Below, piece after piece: positions 21,291-30,976 of a stretch of 64,000 nucleotides of DNA; within the stretch, counting starts at the first letter, position 1; each line of letters begins with the position of its first letter. The notes under the pieces are model-generated. The model did not search any database. It was not told the DNA's origin and saw nothing but the letters and a program-made list of their open reading frames with translations. The stretch is taken from positions 248,001 to 312,000 of the forward strand of contig CANMHT010000003.1 in assembly GCA_947497755.1 (NCBI GenBank), in the 5' to 3' direction. The DNA comes from an uncultured Polaribacter sp. GTDB taxonomy: Bacteria > Bacteroidota > Bacteroidia > Flavobacteriales > Flavobacteriaceae. Made by a program: the position numbers and the translations under genes.

Positions 21291-22278
21291 TGTATATATT
21301 AGATTTATAACCTTTTAAATTTTCTTTTTCAGAAAACCAATCGATTGTTTCTTGCATAGCTTCATCAAAGGTATAATTAGGTTTCCAATTAGAATGAGTT
21401 AACAATTTTTTATTATCTCCAAACAACCTAAAAACTTCACTTTTTGATGGTCTTAAACGAGTTTCATCTAAGATGATATTTGCTTTTGGGTTAATCATTT
21501 TTATTAACTTATTTGCCACATCTCCTATGCTAATTTCTGAGTTCGTAGCTATATTTACCTCTTCTCCTATAAAGGCATTTGTATTGGCAATAGTCATAAA
21601 ACCATTAACAGTGTCTTTTACATATAGTAAATCTCTAGTCGGAGTTAAATCTCCTAATTTTATTTCATTAGCCCCATTTAATAATTGAGAAATTATTGTT
21701 GGAATAAAAGCTCTTGCAGACTGTCTTGGACCAAAAGTATTAAAAGGTCGTACAATTGTTACAGGTAAATCAAAACTTCTATAAAATGAATCTGCAATTG
21801 CATCAGCTCCTATTTTAGAAGCTGAATAAGGTGATTGTCCTTGTTTAGGGTGCTTTTCATCAATTGGAACATATTGAGCAGTTCCGTATACTTCAGATGT
21901 AGATGTAACTAAAACTCTTTCTATGTTATAATCTCTCGCTGCTTGTAAAATATTCAAAGTACCTTTAACATTAGTATCTATATAAGAGTCTGGAGAATGA
22001 TAACTAAACGGAATTGCTATTAAAGCTGCCAAATGATAAACTACTGATACATCTTTCATAGCAGTTCTAACACCGTTTGGGTCTCTTATATCTCCCGAAA
22101 AAATTTCTACATTTTCTAATATTTCTTTTGGTAAAGTATCTAACCATCCCCAAGAATTAAATGAATTATAATAACAAAAAGCTTTTACACTATAACCTTT
22201 TATAATTAATTCTTCTACCAAATGAGAACCGATAAAACCATCTGCACCGGTAACTAAAACTTTTTTATTATTACTCAT
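21283..22278 (-). CDS. legB: NAD-dependent 4,6-dehydratase (LegB-like)
   Basis: KVLVTGADGFIGSHLVEELI Rossmann; YSASKIGADAIADSFYRSF; RPFNTFGPRQSARAFIPTII. Confidence 0.9.
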   Translation of the reverse strand: MSNNKKVLVTGADGFIGSHLVEELIIKGYSVKAFCYYNSFNSWGWLDTLPKEILENVEIFSGDIRDPNGVRTAMKDVSVVYHLAALIAIPFSYHSPDSYIDTNVKGTLNILQAARDYNIERVLVTSTSEVYGTAQYVPIDEKHPKQGQSPYSASKIGADAIADSFYRSFDLPVTIVRPFNTFGPRQSARAFIPTIISQLLNGANEIKLGDLTPTRDLLYVKDTVNGFMTIANTNAFIGEEVNIATNSEISIGDVANKLIKMINPKANIILDETRLRPSKSEVFRLFGDNKKLLTHSNWKPNYTFDEAMQETIDWFSEKENLKGYKSNIYNV

Positions 22279-22819
22279 TATTCTTTTCTCTTAAATATTT
22301 TTCTTGGAATTCTACGATATGTTCATCTGTTAATTTATCTACATAAAAGTTTTCGAAAGAACTAGGAGTATCAAATAACACTCCTCTTTTTTTACACTTC
22401 TCAATATAATCCTCAACATTGCAAATAAATTTGGCAGGATTTCCTGCTACAATTGTATTGGATTTTACATCTTTAGTTACTATAGCTCCTGCTCCAATTA
22501 TAGCTCCATCACCTACTTTTATTCCTGGTAAAATAATAGCACCTGCACCTAAAAAAACATTATTTCCTATTACTGTTTCTTCAACTCTATGTTTCCTTAC
22601 GTGATTATAAGTCGATGCATCATGAGCTAATATAATTGATTGAGGTGCTGAAATAAAATTATCTCCAATGGTTACAGCTTGTGGAATTAATTCATCAACA
22701 AGAGAATTATGGATTTTTACATTTCCAATTTTATAAGCAATGGTTTTGCTTTTTTTAGTTTCTAAAAGCCCTAAAACAAGACCAATTTTTATATATATCT
22801 TTCTTATAATTCTTTTCAT
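22271..22819 (-). CDS. Left-handed beta-helix acyltransferase
   Basis: NNVFLGAGAIILPGIKVGDGAIIGAGAIVTKDVKSNTIVAGNPAKFI. Confidence 0.85.
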   Translation of the reverse strand: MKRIIRKIYIKIGLVLGLLETKKSKTIAYKIGNVKIHNSLVDELIPQAVTIGDNFISAPQSIILAHDASTYNHVRKHRVEETVIGNNVFLGAGAIILPGIKVGDGAIIGAGAIVTKDVKSNTIVAGNPAKFICNVEDYIEKCKKRGVLFDTPSSFENFYVDKLTDEHIVEFQEKYLREKNNE

Positions 22820-24114
22820 TATTGATAATATCTAGCTGGCATTATTGAAGAAAACCCTTCTCTATTTAATTTACCCACTTTAAAAACATCTGCTTTGAGT
22901 ACATTTATAAATGTTACATCTTCAATTATATCTAAAGCTTCTTCCATTTTCGTTTCTCCGTTAAAAGATAGTAACATAATTTCATATCTCTCACTTCTCA
23001 GATATAAATTAGGTATTTCTAACTTAATTTTCCCTGTACTTTTTCTAATTTCAGCTTGATTAGGTATTTCATCAGAAACAAAAGATGTTGCTATTTGTTT
23101 TAAATTATCTCTAAATATTAAACTCCATATAATTCTAGATCCATCAAAATCCTCATCCTTTTCATAATCAATTTCTACTAGGGCTTTATCTCCACTTATA
23201 AATTCATTAGCTTCAACTCCTGCTTTGTTTTTAAACTTAATATCTACAAACTTAAATTTACCATTTCCTATCCTGTCATTTCTTAATATTAAGCTACTTA
23301 TCGATTTTTTTCTTTCAGAAGTTATATAGTAATTTACTGCTTCTTCAGATGTTCCTGTAAATGTTATTTTTCCATTTTCCAAAACCAACCCTGTTTTACA
23401 TAAAGATTTAACAGCTCCCATATTATGACTTACAAACAAAACAGTTCTTCCGTCTGAATTAGAAATGTCTTGCATTTTACCAATGGCTTTTTTCTGAAAT
23501 TCTGCATCTCCAACTGCTAATACTTCATCAACTACCAAAATATCAGGTTCTAAAAATGCTGCTACTGCAAATGCTAAACGCACTTTCATTCCGCTTGAAT
23601 AACGTTTTACAGGAGTATCAATATAACGTTCACATCCAGAAAAACTCACAATTTCATCTAGCTTAGATGCAATTTCTTTCTTGGTCATTCCTAGAATAGC
23701 TCCATTTAAAAAGATATTCTCTTTTCCTGTCATTTCTGGGTGAAATCCTGTACCAACCTCTAGTAATGATGCTATTCTTCCTCTTGATTTTATTGCTCCT
23801 GTAGTTGGTCCTGTAACTTTAGATAAAATTTTTAATAAGGTAGATTTTCCCGCACCATTTTTTCCAATAATCCCTAATACTTCACCACGTTTTACTTCAA
23901 AATTTATGTCTTTTAATGCCCAAACATATTCAGAACTTCCTTTGGTTGCTCTATCATTAGATTCTCCTACTTTTAAAAACGGATCCTCTTTTCCTCTTAT
24001 TTTAGCAAAAAATCGATTTAAATCATGACTAATTGTTCCAGTTCCAATGGTTCCTAATCGGTACTGCTTTGATACATTCTCTACTTTTAAAATAACTTCC
24101 TCTCTCATAATCAA
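22819..24114 (-). CDS. wzt: Polysaccharide ABC exporter ATPase with C-terminal Wzt-like carbohydrate-binding domain
   Basis: GIIGKNGAGKSTLLKIL, YSSGMKVRLAFAVAAFLEPDILVVDEVLAVGD; ~170-aa C-terminal extension. Confidence 0.92.
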   Translation of the reverse strand: MIMREEVILKVENVSKQYRLGTIGTGTISHDLNRFFAKIRGKEDPFLKVGESNDRATKGSSEYVWALKDINFEVKRGEVLGIIGKNGAGKSTLLKILSKVTGPTTGAIKSRGRIASLLEVGTGFHPEMTGKENIFLNGAILGMTKKEIASKLDEIVSFSGCERYIDTPVKRYSSGMKVRLAFAVAAFLEPDILVVDEVLAVGDAEFQKKAIGKMQDISNSDGRTVLFVSHNMGAVKSLCKTGLVLENGKITFTGTSEEAVNYYITSERKKSISSLILRNDRIGNGKFKFVDIKFKNKAGVEANEFISGDKALVEIDYEKDEDFDGSRIIWSLIFRDNLKQIATSFVSDEIPNQAEIRKSTGKIKLEIPNLYLRSERYEIMLLSFNGETKMEEALDIIEDVTFINVLKADVFKVGKLNREGFSSIMPARYYQ

Positions 24115-24984
24115 TTAAATAGTATCTATAAAGCTTTTTTCAGTTTTATTAAAAATAACAATACCGACCAATAATACCAACACAGATACTGATACTGTAT
24201 ATAGTACACCAAACTGAGAAACTGTACCTTCATCCAATATCATATATCTTCCTATTTCTATGATATGAGCTAACGGATTATAATCTATAAGCCAAGAATA
24301 ATCATAACCATTTTCTACACTTACCAATTTCTCTTTCATCAAATTAATTGGATACATTACTGCAGACATATACATTAACAATTGTACTCCAAAAGCAACC
24401 AAAAATGTTAAATCTCTGTATTTAGTAACCATTGAAGAAATAATCATTCCCAGTCCTAAGCCAATCATTCCCATTAATAAAATTAAAAAAGGAAAAAAGA
24501 CGATGTATATATTGGGTTTAATATCAGAGCCTGTAGCTACATAATACACATAAAAAGCAATCAATATAAATAACTGAATTCCAAACTTTAGTAGATTTGA
24601 AATTATAATAGACATTGGCATAATAATTCTTGGAAAGTATACTTTTCCAAAAATTTGTTCATTTTTTTTAAAGGTATCAGAAGTTGCTGTTAAGCACTCT
24701 TTAAAATAATTCCATGTAGTTACACCCGCCAAATTAAATAAAAACGGTGGAATTGCTCCTGTTGAAATTCCTGCTACGTTGTTAAAAATAAGTGTAAAAA
24801 TTAGAGAAGTAAACAACGGTTGAATTAGATACCAAAGGGGTCCTAAAATTGTTTGTTTATATAAAGTGATTACATCTCTTTTAACAAAAAGCATCAATAA
24901 ATCTCTATACTTCCAAACTTCTTTTAAGTTTAAATCAATGAGCTTTGTTTTAGGGGTAATCACAAAAAGCCACTTTTGCTCCAT
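24115..24984 (-). CDS. wzm: Polysaccharide ABC exporter permease (Wzm-like)
   Basis: LLMLFVKRDVITLYKQTILGPLWYLIQPLFTSLIFTLIF; track start (TTG, 25011) lies inside a TATATTTG promoter element, so ATG at 24984 (MEQKWLFV) is preferred. Confidence 0.9.
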   Translation of the reverse strand: MEQKWLFVITPKTKLIDLNLKEVWKYRDLLMLFVKRDVITLYKQTILGPLWYLIQPLFTSLIFTLIFNNVAGISTGAIPPFLFNLAGVTTWNYFKECLTATSDTFKKNEQIFGKVYFPRIIMPMSIIISNLLKFGIQLFILIAFYVYYVATGSDIKPNIYIVFFPFLILLMGMIGLGLGMIISSMVTKYRDLTFLVAFGVQLLMYMSAVMYPINLMKEKLVSVENGYDYSWLIDYNPLAHIIEIGRYMILDEGTVSQFGVLYTVSVSVLVLLVGIVIFNKTEKSFIDTI

Positions 24985-25008
24985 AGAATTCTGATAGTTT
25001 ATCAATAA

Positions 25009-25016
25009 CAAATATA
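25009..25016 (-). promoter_or_regulatory. Candidate Bacteroidota -7 element (TATATTTG) for the glycan operon
   Basis: Reverse complement of CAAATATA matches TAnnTTTG upstream of the wzm ATG; no clear TTG -33 at the expected spacing. Confidence 0.45.
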
Positions 25017-25101
25017 CTTTTTTTAACTTTTATTTTTAGCATTAAACTTCTTTTATTCTTTCAAAAAAATTAAATTTGGTTAAACCTAATCATAAAACAC
25101 A

Positions 25102-26796
25102 ATGAACAAACAACTTATAGAATGCGTTCCTAATATTAGCGAAGGTAGAGACTTACAAAAAATCAACGCAATTGCTAACATTGTTACTACCGTAGAAGGA
25201 GTAAAACTTTTAGATGTTGATCCAGGTAAAGCCACTAACAGAACCGTAATTACTTTTGTAGGAGAACCCGAGCAAGTTATTGATGCTGCTTTCCTTTTAA
25301 TCAAAAAAGCGGCAGAACTTATTGATATGAGTAAACATTCTGGTGAACATCCTCGTTTTGGTGCTACAGATGTGTGTCCGTTAGTACCTATTGCAAACAT
25401 CTCTATGGATGAAACAGCTAATTACGCCCATAAACTAGGAAAACGTGTTGGAGATGAGTTAGGTATTTCTGGATATTTCTATGAAAATGCTGCAAGCTCT
25501 GATGACAGAAAAAACTTAGCTACGGTTCGTTCGGGAGAATATGAAGGCCTAAAAGAAAAACTCTCTGATCCTATTTGGAAACCTGATTTTGGACCGTCTG
25601 AATACAATAATCAAGTGAGTACTTCTGGAGTAACAGCAATTTCTGCTCGTGATTTTTTGATTGCTTATAATGTAAACTTAAACTCTACTTCTACTAGACG
25701 TGCAAATGCCATAGCTTTTGATGTTAGAGAAGCGGGACGTGTAAAAAGAGAAGGAAATCCAATTACAGGAAAAAAAGTATTAGATCAACACGGAGAAGTA
25801 GTTCGTATTCCAGGTAAATTAAAAGCCGTAAAAGGAATTGGTTGGTATATTGAAGAATACGGAATTGCTCAAATTTCGTATAATTTAACTAATATCAGTA
25901 TTACTTCTATGCATGAAGCTTTTGATGAAACAGTTGCCTCTGCAACTCGAAGAGGGTTACGAGTAACGGGTTCTGAGTTAGTAGGGTTAGTTCCTTTACA
26001 AGCAATGTTAGATGCAGCAGATTATTTCTTAATCAAACAACAACGGTCTTTAGGTATTAGTGAAAGTGAAAAAATAAAAATTGCTATTAAATCTTTAGGC
26101 TTAGATGATTTAAAACCATTCAACCCAAATGAGAGAATTATAGAATATGTTATGAATGGAAATGCAGAAAAAAAACTAATTGATTTTTCTGTAAAAGATT
26201 TTGCAGAAGAAACTGCTTCTGAATCTATGGCGCCAGGAGGAGGAAGTATCTCTGCTTATGTTGGTGCATTAGGAGTTTCTTTAGGGACTATGGTGGCAAA
26301 TTTATCTGCTCATAAACCTGGTTGGGATGATCAATGGGAATATTTTTCTAAATGGGCTCAAAAAGGGCAAGCTTATAAAAATGAATTGCTTTTTTTAGTT
26401 GATGAAGATACCAACGCTTTTAACAAAATTATTGACGGTTTTCGATTACCTAAAACTACCGAAGAAGAAAAAGCATACAGGAAACAAGCTATTGAAGACG
26501 CTACAAAATATGCAACCGAAATTCCTTTTAAAGTAATGCAAACATCTTACAACTCTATGGAAGTCATGATGGAAATGGCTAAAAAAGGATTACAAAACTC
26601 TTTATCTGATGCTGGAGTTGGAGCTTTATGTGCAAGAACTGCAGTAATTGGAGCTTATTTTAATGTAAGAATTAATGCCAAAGATATTAAGGATAACGTT
26701 TTTGCAGAACAAATATTAGAAAAAGCAAAAGATGTCTATTTAAAAACTTTACAACTAGAGCAAGAAATGATGGACATTATTGACTCAAAAATATAA
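25102..26796 (+). CDS. ftcD: Glutamate formimidoyltransferase / formimidoyl-THF cyclodeaminase fusion
   Basis: LIECVPNISEGRD; KHSGEHPRFGATDVCP; cyclodeaminase region FAEETASESMAPGGGSISAYVGALG. Confidence 0.95.
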   Translation: MNKQLIECVPNISEGRDLQKINAIANIVTTVEGVKLLDVDPGKATNRTVITFVGEPEQVIDAAFLLIKKAAELIDMSKHSGEHPRFGATDVCPLVPIANISMDETANYAHKLGKRVGDELGISGYFYENAASSDDRKNLATVRSGEYEGLKEKLSDPIWKPDFGPSEYNNQVSTSGVTAISARDFLIAYNVNLNSTSTRRANAIAFDVREAGRVKREGNPITGKKVLDQHGEVVRIPGKLKAVKGIGWYIEEYGIAQISYNLTNISITSMHEAFDETVASATRRGLRVTGSELVGLVPLQAMLDAADYFLIKQQRSLGISESEKIKIAIKSLGLDDLKPFNPNERIIEYVMNGNAEKKLIDFSVKDFAEETASESMAPGGGSISAYVGALGVSLGTMVANLSAHKPGWDDQWEYFSKWAQKGQAYKNELLFLVDEDTNAFNKIIDGFRLPKTTEEEKAYRKQAIEDATKYATEIPFKVMQTSYNSMEVMMEMAKKGLQNSLSDAGVGALCARTAVIGAYFNVRINAKDIKDNVFAEQILEKAKDVYLKTLQLEQEMMDIIDSKI

Positions 26797-26802
26797 AATT
26801 AT

Positions 26803-26834
26803 ATATCCTCTATTTTGTAAAGAGGATATTTTTT
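26803..26834 (+). terminator. Intrinsic terminator downstream of ftcD
   Basis: ATATCCTCT-ATTTTGTAA-AGAGGATAT followed by T run. Confidence 0.8.
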
Positions 26835-26843
26835 ATACATTTG
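26815..26843 (+). promoter_or_regulatory. Bacteroidota-type promoter TTG-N18-TACATTTG for the MarR-GNAT gene
   Basis: TTG at 26815-26817, TACATTTG at 26836-26843, 18-nt spacing. Confidence 0.6.
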
Positions 26844-26866
26844 CATAAGTACTTATATAATTCATT

Positions 26867-27799
26867 ATGGATAAATTGCAACAATTTCAAGAATTGGCTT
26901 TTGGCTCTCGACTAAAAAGATTGAGTGATCTTTTTATGAAAGATGCAAAAAGAATATATAAACATTTAAATATAGACTTTGAACCTTCTTTAATGCCTGT
27001 GTTTAAAACCATTATTGATGAGAAAGAAATTAGTGTTGGAGAAATTGCTTCTATGCTAGAAATTAGTCAACCTGCAGTAACTCAATTTGTTAATAATCTA
27101 CAAAAAAGAAAGCTGTTAAAAATTGTTTTAGATAAAGATGATAAAAGAAAAAAGAAAATTACCCTATCTAAAAAAGGTATTGAAATAAAAGAAAGATTAG
27201 AACCAATCTGGAAAATTATTGAAGAAGAATTGAAAAAAATGACAAACAATACTCCTGTTAGTTTTATGGAACATATTCGTTTAACTGAACAAAAACAAAA
27301 GGAAAACTCAATGTATAATAGAATAATAAATCGATTAAAAGAAACTGTAGAAATCATTGATTTTAAAAATGAATTTGCAAATGATTTTTACAATTTAAAT
27401 GTAGAGTGGTTAGAAAAGTATTTTTATGTTGAACCTTATGATAAAAAAGTTCTTAGTCAACCTAAAGAATACATTATAGATAATAACGGTTATATCTTCT
27501 TTGCAACATATAACAATAAAGTGGTAGGGACAGTTGCCTTAATCAATCAAACAGATTTTTACGAACTAAGTAAAATGGCCGTCTCACCTAAATATCAAGG
27601 ATTAAAAATTGGGCAAAAGTTAATGAATCACTGTATTGAATTTGCAAAAAAACAGGGATGGGAAAGCATTACTTTATACTCACATAGAAGTTTGGTACCA
27701 GCAATAAACTTGTATAAAAAAGTAGGTTTTGTAGAAGTAGAACTAGAAAAAGATTCTCATTATGAAAGGTCAGATATCAAAATGAAAATGAGCTTATAA
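26867..27799 (+). CDS. MarR-type HTH regulator fused to GNAT acetyltransferase
   Basis: HTH ISVGEIASMLEISQPAVTQFVNNLQKRKLLKIVLDKDDKRKKKITLSKKG; GNAT KMAVSPKYQGLKIGQKLMNHCIEFAKKQGWESITLYSHRSLVPAINLYKKVGF. Confidence 0.9.
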   Translation: MDKLQQFQELAFGSRLKRLSDLFMKDAKRIYKHLNIDFEPSLMPVFKTIIDEKEISVGEIASMLEISQPAVTQFVNNLQKRKLLKIVLDKDDKRKKKITLSKKGIEIKERLEPIWKIIEEELKKMTNNTPVSFMEHIRLTEQKQKENSMYNRIINRLKETVEIIDFKNEFANDFYNLNVEWLEKYFYVEPYDKKVLSQPKEYIIDNNGYIFFATYNNKVVGTVALINQTDFYELSKMAVSPKYQGLKIGQKLMNHCIEFAKKQGWESITLYSHRSLVPAINLYKKVGFVEVELEKDSHYERSDIKMKMSL

Positions 27800-28207
27800 A
27801 AAACTCTGAATTGCTAATTCATAACCTTTTACGCCAAAACCAAAAATAACACCTTTAGCGTTTGGAGCAATATAACTTGTATGCCTAAACGCTTCTCTTG
27901 CGTGTACATTAGAAATATGTACTTCTACAACTGGAGTTTCAATACCTTTTACAGCGTCTCCAATACCAACAGAAGTATGTGTATACGCTGCTGCATTTAA
28001 TATAATTCCATCATAATCAAAACCAACTTCGTGCAATTTATCTATCAACTCCCCTTCTATATTTGATTGAAAATAATCAATCTCAATTCCAGAAAATTTG
28101 CTTTGGAGTTCTTTAAACAATTCTAAAAAAGATTTTGAACCATAAATTTCTGGTTCTCTTTTTCCTAATAGATTTAAATTAGGCCCGTTAATAATAATTA
28201 GTTTCAT
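27794..28207 (-). CDS. aroQ: Type II 3-dehydroquinate dehydratase
   Basis: IINGPNLNLLGKREPEIYG; ILNAAAYTHTSVGIGDA; VEVHISNVHAREAFRHTS. Confidence 0.95.
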   Translation of the reverse strand: MKLIIINGPNLNLLGKREPEIYGSKSFLELFKELQSKFSGIEIDYFQSNIEGELIDKLHEVGFDYDGIILNAAAYTHTSVGIGDAVKGIETPVVEVHISNVHAREAFRHTSYIAPNAKGVIFGFGVKGYELAIQSFL

Positions 28208-28248
28208 AATTTATTTTAAGTTGTAAATATATACTTTATTTTTAGCTA

Positions 28249-29145
28249 ATGAAATGGCAACACGCAATTAAAGATTACCAATTATATCTTAAAATAGAAA
28301 GAGGGCTTTCACAGAACTCAATAGACAGTTATTCTAGAGATATTAAAAAGCTAATATTTTATTTAGAAGAACGTGATATTGCTATTTCTCCAATTAAGTT
28401 AGGTACAGAAATTGTTCAAGATTTTATCTATCATATTGCTAAAGAAGTAAAACCTGCTACACAATCTAGAGTTATTTCTGGACTCAGAAACTTTTTTGAT
28501 TATCTTGTTTTTGAAGATTATAGAGAAGACAATCCAACCGATTTGATTGAAACTCCAAAAATTGGTAGAAAATTACCAGATACTTTATCAAAAAACGAAA
28601 TTGATGATTTAATAGAAGCTATTGATTTGAGTCATCCACAAGGAGAAAGGAATAGAACTATTATTGAAACGATTTATTGTTGTGGCCTACGTGTCAGCGA
28701 ATTAGTCAATCTTAGGCTTTCTGATTTATTTTTTGATGAAGGTTTTATTAGAGTTTTAGGAAAAGGAAACAAAGAACGATTTACTCCTATCAATTATGCT
28801 ACACAAAAATACATTCGTTTTTATATTGATCATATAAGAATTCATAGCGCTCCAAGCAAAGAAGATGAAGATACTTTGTTTTTAAATCGTAGAGGAAAAA
28901 AGTTAACACGTCAAATGATTTTCACGATTATTAAAAATTTAGCAACAAAAATCAACCTAAAGAAAAAGATTGGACCACATACGTTAAGACATTCTTTTGC
29001 GACACATTTATTAGAAGGTGGTGCCGACTTAAGAGCAATACAACAAATGTTAGGACATGAAAGTATTACTACTACAGAGATATACGTACATTTAGACACT
29101 TCATATCTCAAAAAAGTAGTAGAACAATATCACCCAAGAAATTAA
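28249..29145 (+). CDS. xerD: Tyrosine recombinase XerD
   Basis: Catalytic blocks CCGLRVSELVNL, HTLRHSFATHLLEGGADLRAIQQMLGHESITTTEIYVH. Confidence 0.92.
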   Translation: MKWQHAIKDYQLYLKIERGLSQNSIDSYSRDIKKLIFYLEERDIAISPIKLGTEIVQDFIYHIAKEVKPATQSRVISGLRNFFDYLVFEDYREDNPTDLIETPKIGRKLPDTLSKNEIDDLIEAIDLSHPQGERNRTIIETIYCCGLRVSELVNLRLSDLFFDEGFIRVLGKGNKERFTPINYATQKYIRFYIDHIRIHSAPSKEDEDTLFLNRRGKKLTRQMIFTIIKNLATKINLKKKIGPHTLRHSFATHLLEGGADLRAIQQMLGHESITTTEIYVHLDTSYLKKVVEQYHPRN

Positions 29146-29178
29146 AAAAAGCTTTAAGAAAAATCTTAAAGCTTTTTT
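29144..29178. terminator. Bidirectional terminator between convergent xerD and rny
   Basis: AAAAAAGCTTTAAGA-AAAA-TCTTAAAGCTTTTTT. Confidence 0.85.
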
Positions 29179-29205
29179 ACACTAATATAACTATATAATT
29201 AAAAC

Positions 29206-30771
29206 TTACTTGGCTACATTCACTGCTCTAGTTTCTCTAATAACAGTTACTTTTACTTGTCCTGGATAGGTCATATCATTCTGAATCTTTTGCGAAATTC
29301 CAAATGATAATTCCGCAGCTTTTTCATCATTTACTTTGGTGCTTTCTACCATAACTCTTAATTCACGTCCCGCTTGGATTGCATAAGCTTTTTGTACTCC
29401 TGTAAATCCGAAAGCAATATCTTCTAAATCTTTTAAACGTTGAATATAAGAATCTAGTACTTGTCTTCTAGCTCCAGGACGAGCACCTGAAATAGCATCA
29501 CAAACCTGCACTATTGGAGAAATTAAACTCTTCATTTCAATTTCATCATGGTGGGCTCCAATTGCATTACAAACATCAGGTTTTTCTCCATACTTTTCTG
29601 CCCATTGCATTCCTAATAATGCGTGTGGTAATTCACTTTCTGTTTCTGGTACTTTACCTATATCATGTAATAATCCAGCTCTTTTTGCTGCTTTAGCATT
29701 TAAGCCCATCTCAGCAGCCATAATACCACATAAATTAGCTACTTCTCTAGAGTGTTGCAATAAGTTTTGTCCGTAAGAAGAACGATACTTCATTCTACCT
29801 ACAGTTTTTATCAACTCTGGATGTAAGCCATTAATACCTAAATCAATAACAGTACGCTTTCCTACCTCAATAATTTCTTGATTGATTTGTTTTTCTGTTT
29901 TCTTTACAATTTCTTCAATTCTTGCTGGATGAATTCTTCCATCAGTTACTAATTTATGTAAAGACAAACGCGCAATTTCTCTTCTTACAGGATCAAAGCA
30001 AGATAAAATAATCGCTTCTGGAGTGTCATCAACAATAATTTCTACTCCTGTTGCAGATTCAATTGCTCTAATATTTCTTCCTTCTCGACCAATAATTCTA
30101 CCTTTAACATCATCAGATTCTAAGTTAAAAACAGAAACACAATTTTCTACAGCCTGCTCTACTCCAACTCTTTGAATCGTGTTTAAAACCACTTTACGTG
30201 CATCTTGTTCTGCAGTTAATTTGGCTTCTTCAATTGAGTTTTGAATAAAAGCCATGGCTTCAGTTTTTGCTTCATCTTTTAGAGAAGAAACCAATTCTTT
30301 TTTAGCTTCATCTGCAGACAAACCAGAAATTTCTTCTAACATGTCTACATGTCTTTTATGCAACTTTTCTAGTTCGTTTTCTTTTTTCTCTAAGAATTCA
30401 AGCTTATAATTATAATCTGATTCTTTTTGTTCTAAAGATTTATTTAATCTTTTATTTTTATCTACTTCTGATGCCACTTGAGATTCACGATCTCTGATTC
30501 TTTTTTCTACATCAGACATTTTCTTTTCTCTTGCTAAAATTACCTTTTCATGCTCAGATTTAAGCTCGATAAACTTTTCTTTAGCTTGTAAAATTTTATC
30601 TTTTTTGATTGATTCTGCATCAACTTTAGCTTCTTTAAGTATTGTTGCAGCTTCTTTTTTAGTACCTTCTATTAGTTTTTTCCCTTTAGATTTCTCTATT
30701 ACTTTCGCAATAACAAATCCTATAACGGCTCCTACTACACCTAGTGTAAAAGGAAGTATCATTCCATCCAT
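29206..30771 (-). CDS. rny: Ribonuclease Y
   Basis: N-terminal TM + coiled coil, KH domain [17 protein letters not shown] domain LLHDIGK. Confidence 0.96.
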   Translation of the reverse strand: MDGMILPFTLGVVGAVIGFVIAKVIEKSKGKKLIEGTKKEAATILKEAKVDAESIKKDKILQAKEKFIELKSEHEKVILAREKKMSDVEKRIRDRESQVASEVDKNKRLNKSLEQKESDYNYKLEFLEKKENELEKLHKRHVDMLEEISGLSADEAKKELVSSLKDEAKTEAMAFIQNSIEEAKLTAEQDARKVVLNTIQRVGVEQAVENCVSVFNLESDDVKGRIIGREGRNIRAIESATGVEIIVDDTPEAIILSCFDPVRREIARLSLHKLVTDGRIHPARIEEIVKKTEKQINQEIIEVGKRTVIDLGINGLHPELIKTVGRMKYRSSYGQNLLQHSREVANLCGIMAAEMGLNAKAAKRAGLLHDIGKVPETESELPHALLGMQWAEKYGEKPDVCNAIGAHHDEIEMKSLISPIVQVCDAISGARPGARRQVLDSYIQRLKDLEDIAFGFTGVQKAYAIQAGRELRVMVESTKVNDEKAAELSFGISQKIQNDMTYPGQVKVTVIRETRAVNVAK

Positions 30772-30787
30772 AATTAATTATTTGTAT

Positions 30788-30955
30788 AAAAAAAGCCTAC
30801 ATCAGTTGGGTTTTTAAACTCCATTATGACATTTATAGGGCTAACTAATTGGTCAAGGATCCATCTAAAATGGCTTGCTTTTGCAATTAAGACTCACCCT
30901 TCATAATTGAATAGTGTTGAGTTTAATAAACTAATTACTAACGTAGGCAGTGTAT
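30788..30955 (-). ncRNA. ssrS: Probable 6S RNA (SsrS)
   Basis: Nested complementary segments: GCCTAC 30795-30800 with GTAGGC 30943-30948, AAACTC 30816-30821 with GAGTTT 30919-30924, ATTATGA 30823-30829 with TCATAAT 30901-30907, AGGG 30837-30840 with CCCT 30897-30900, CAAG..CCAT/ATGG..CTTG apical stem; T7 follows the closing stem on the minus strand; located between zapA and rny. Confidence 0.65.
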
Positions 30956-30976
30956 TTTTAATCTATTTTAAAGAAC

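Noticed and set aside
28249-29145. Tyrosine recombinase as evidence of a mobile element
   Set aside because: Matches housekeeping XerD; no att-like repeats, tRNA or mobile cargo nearby.
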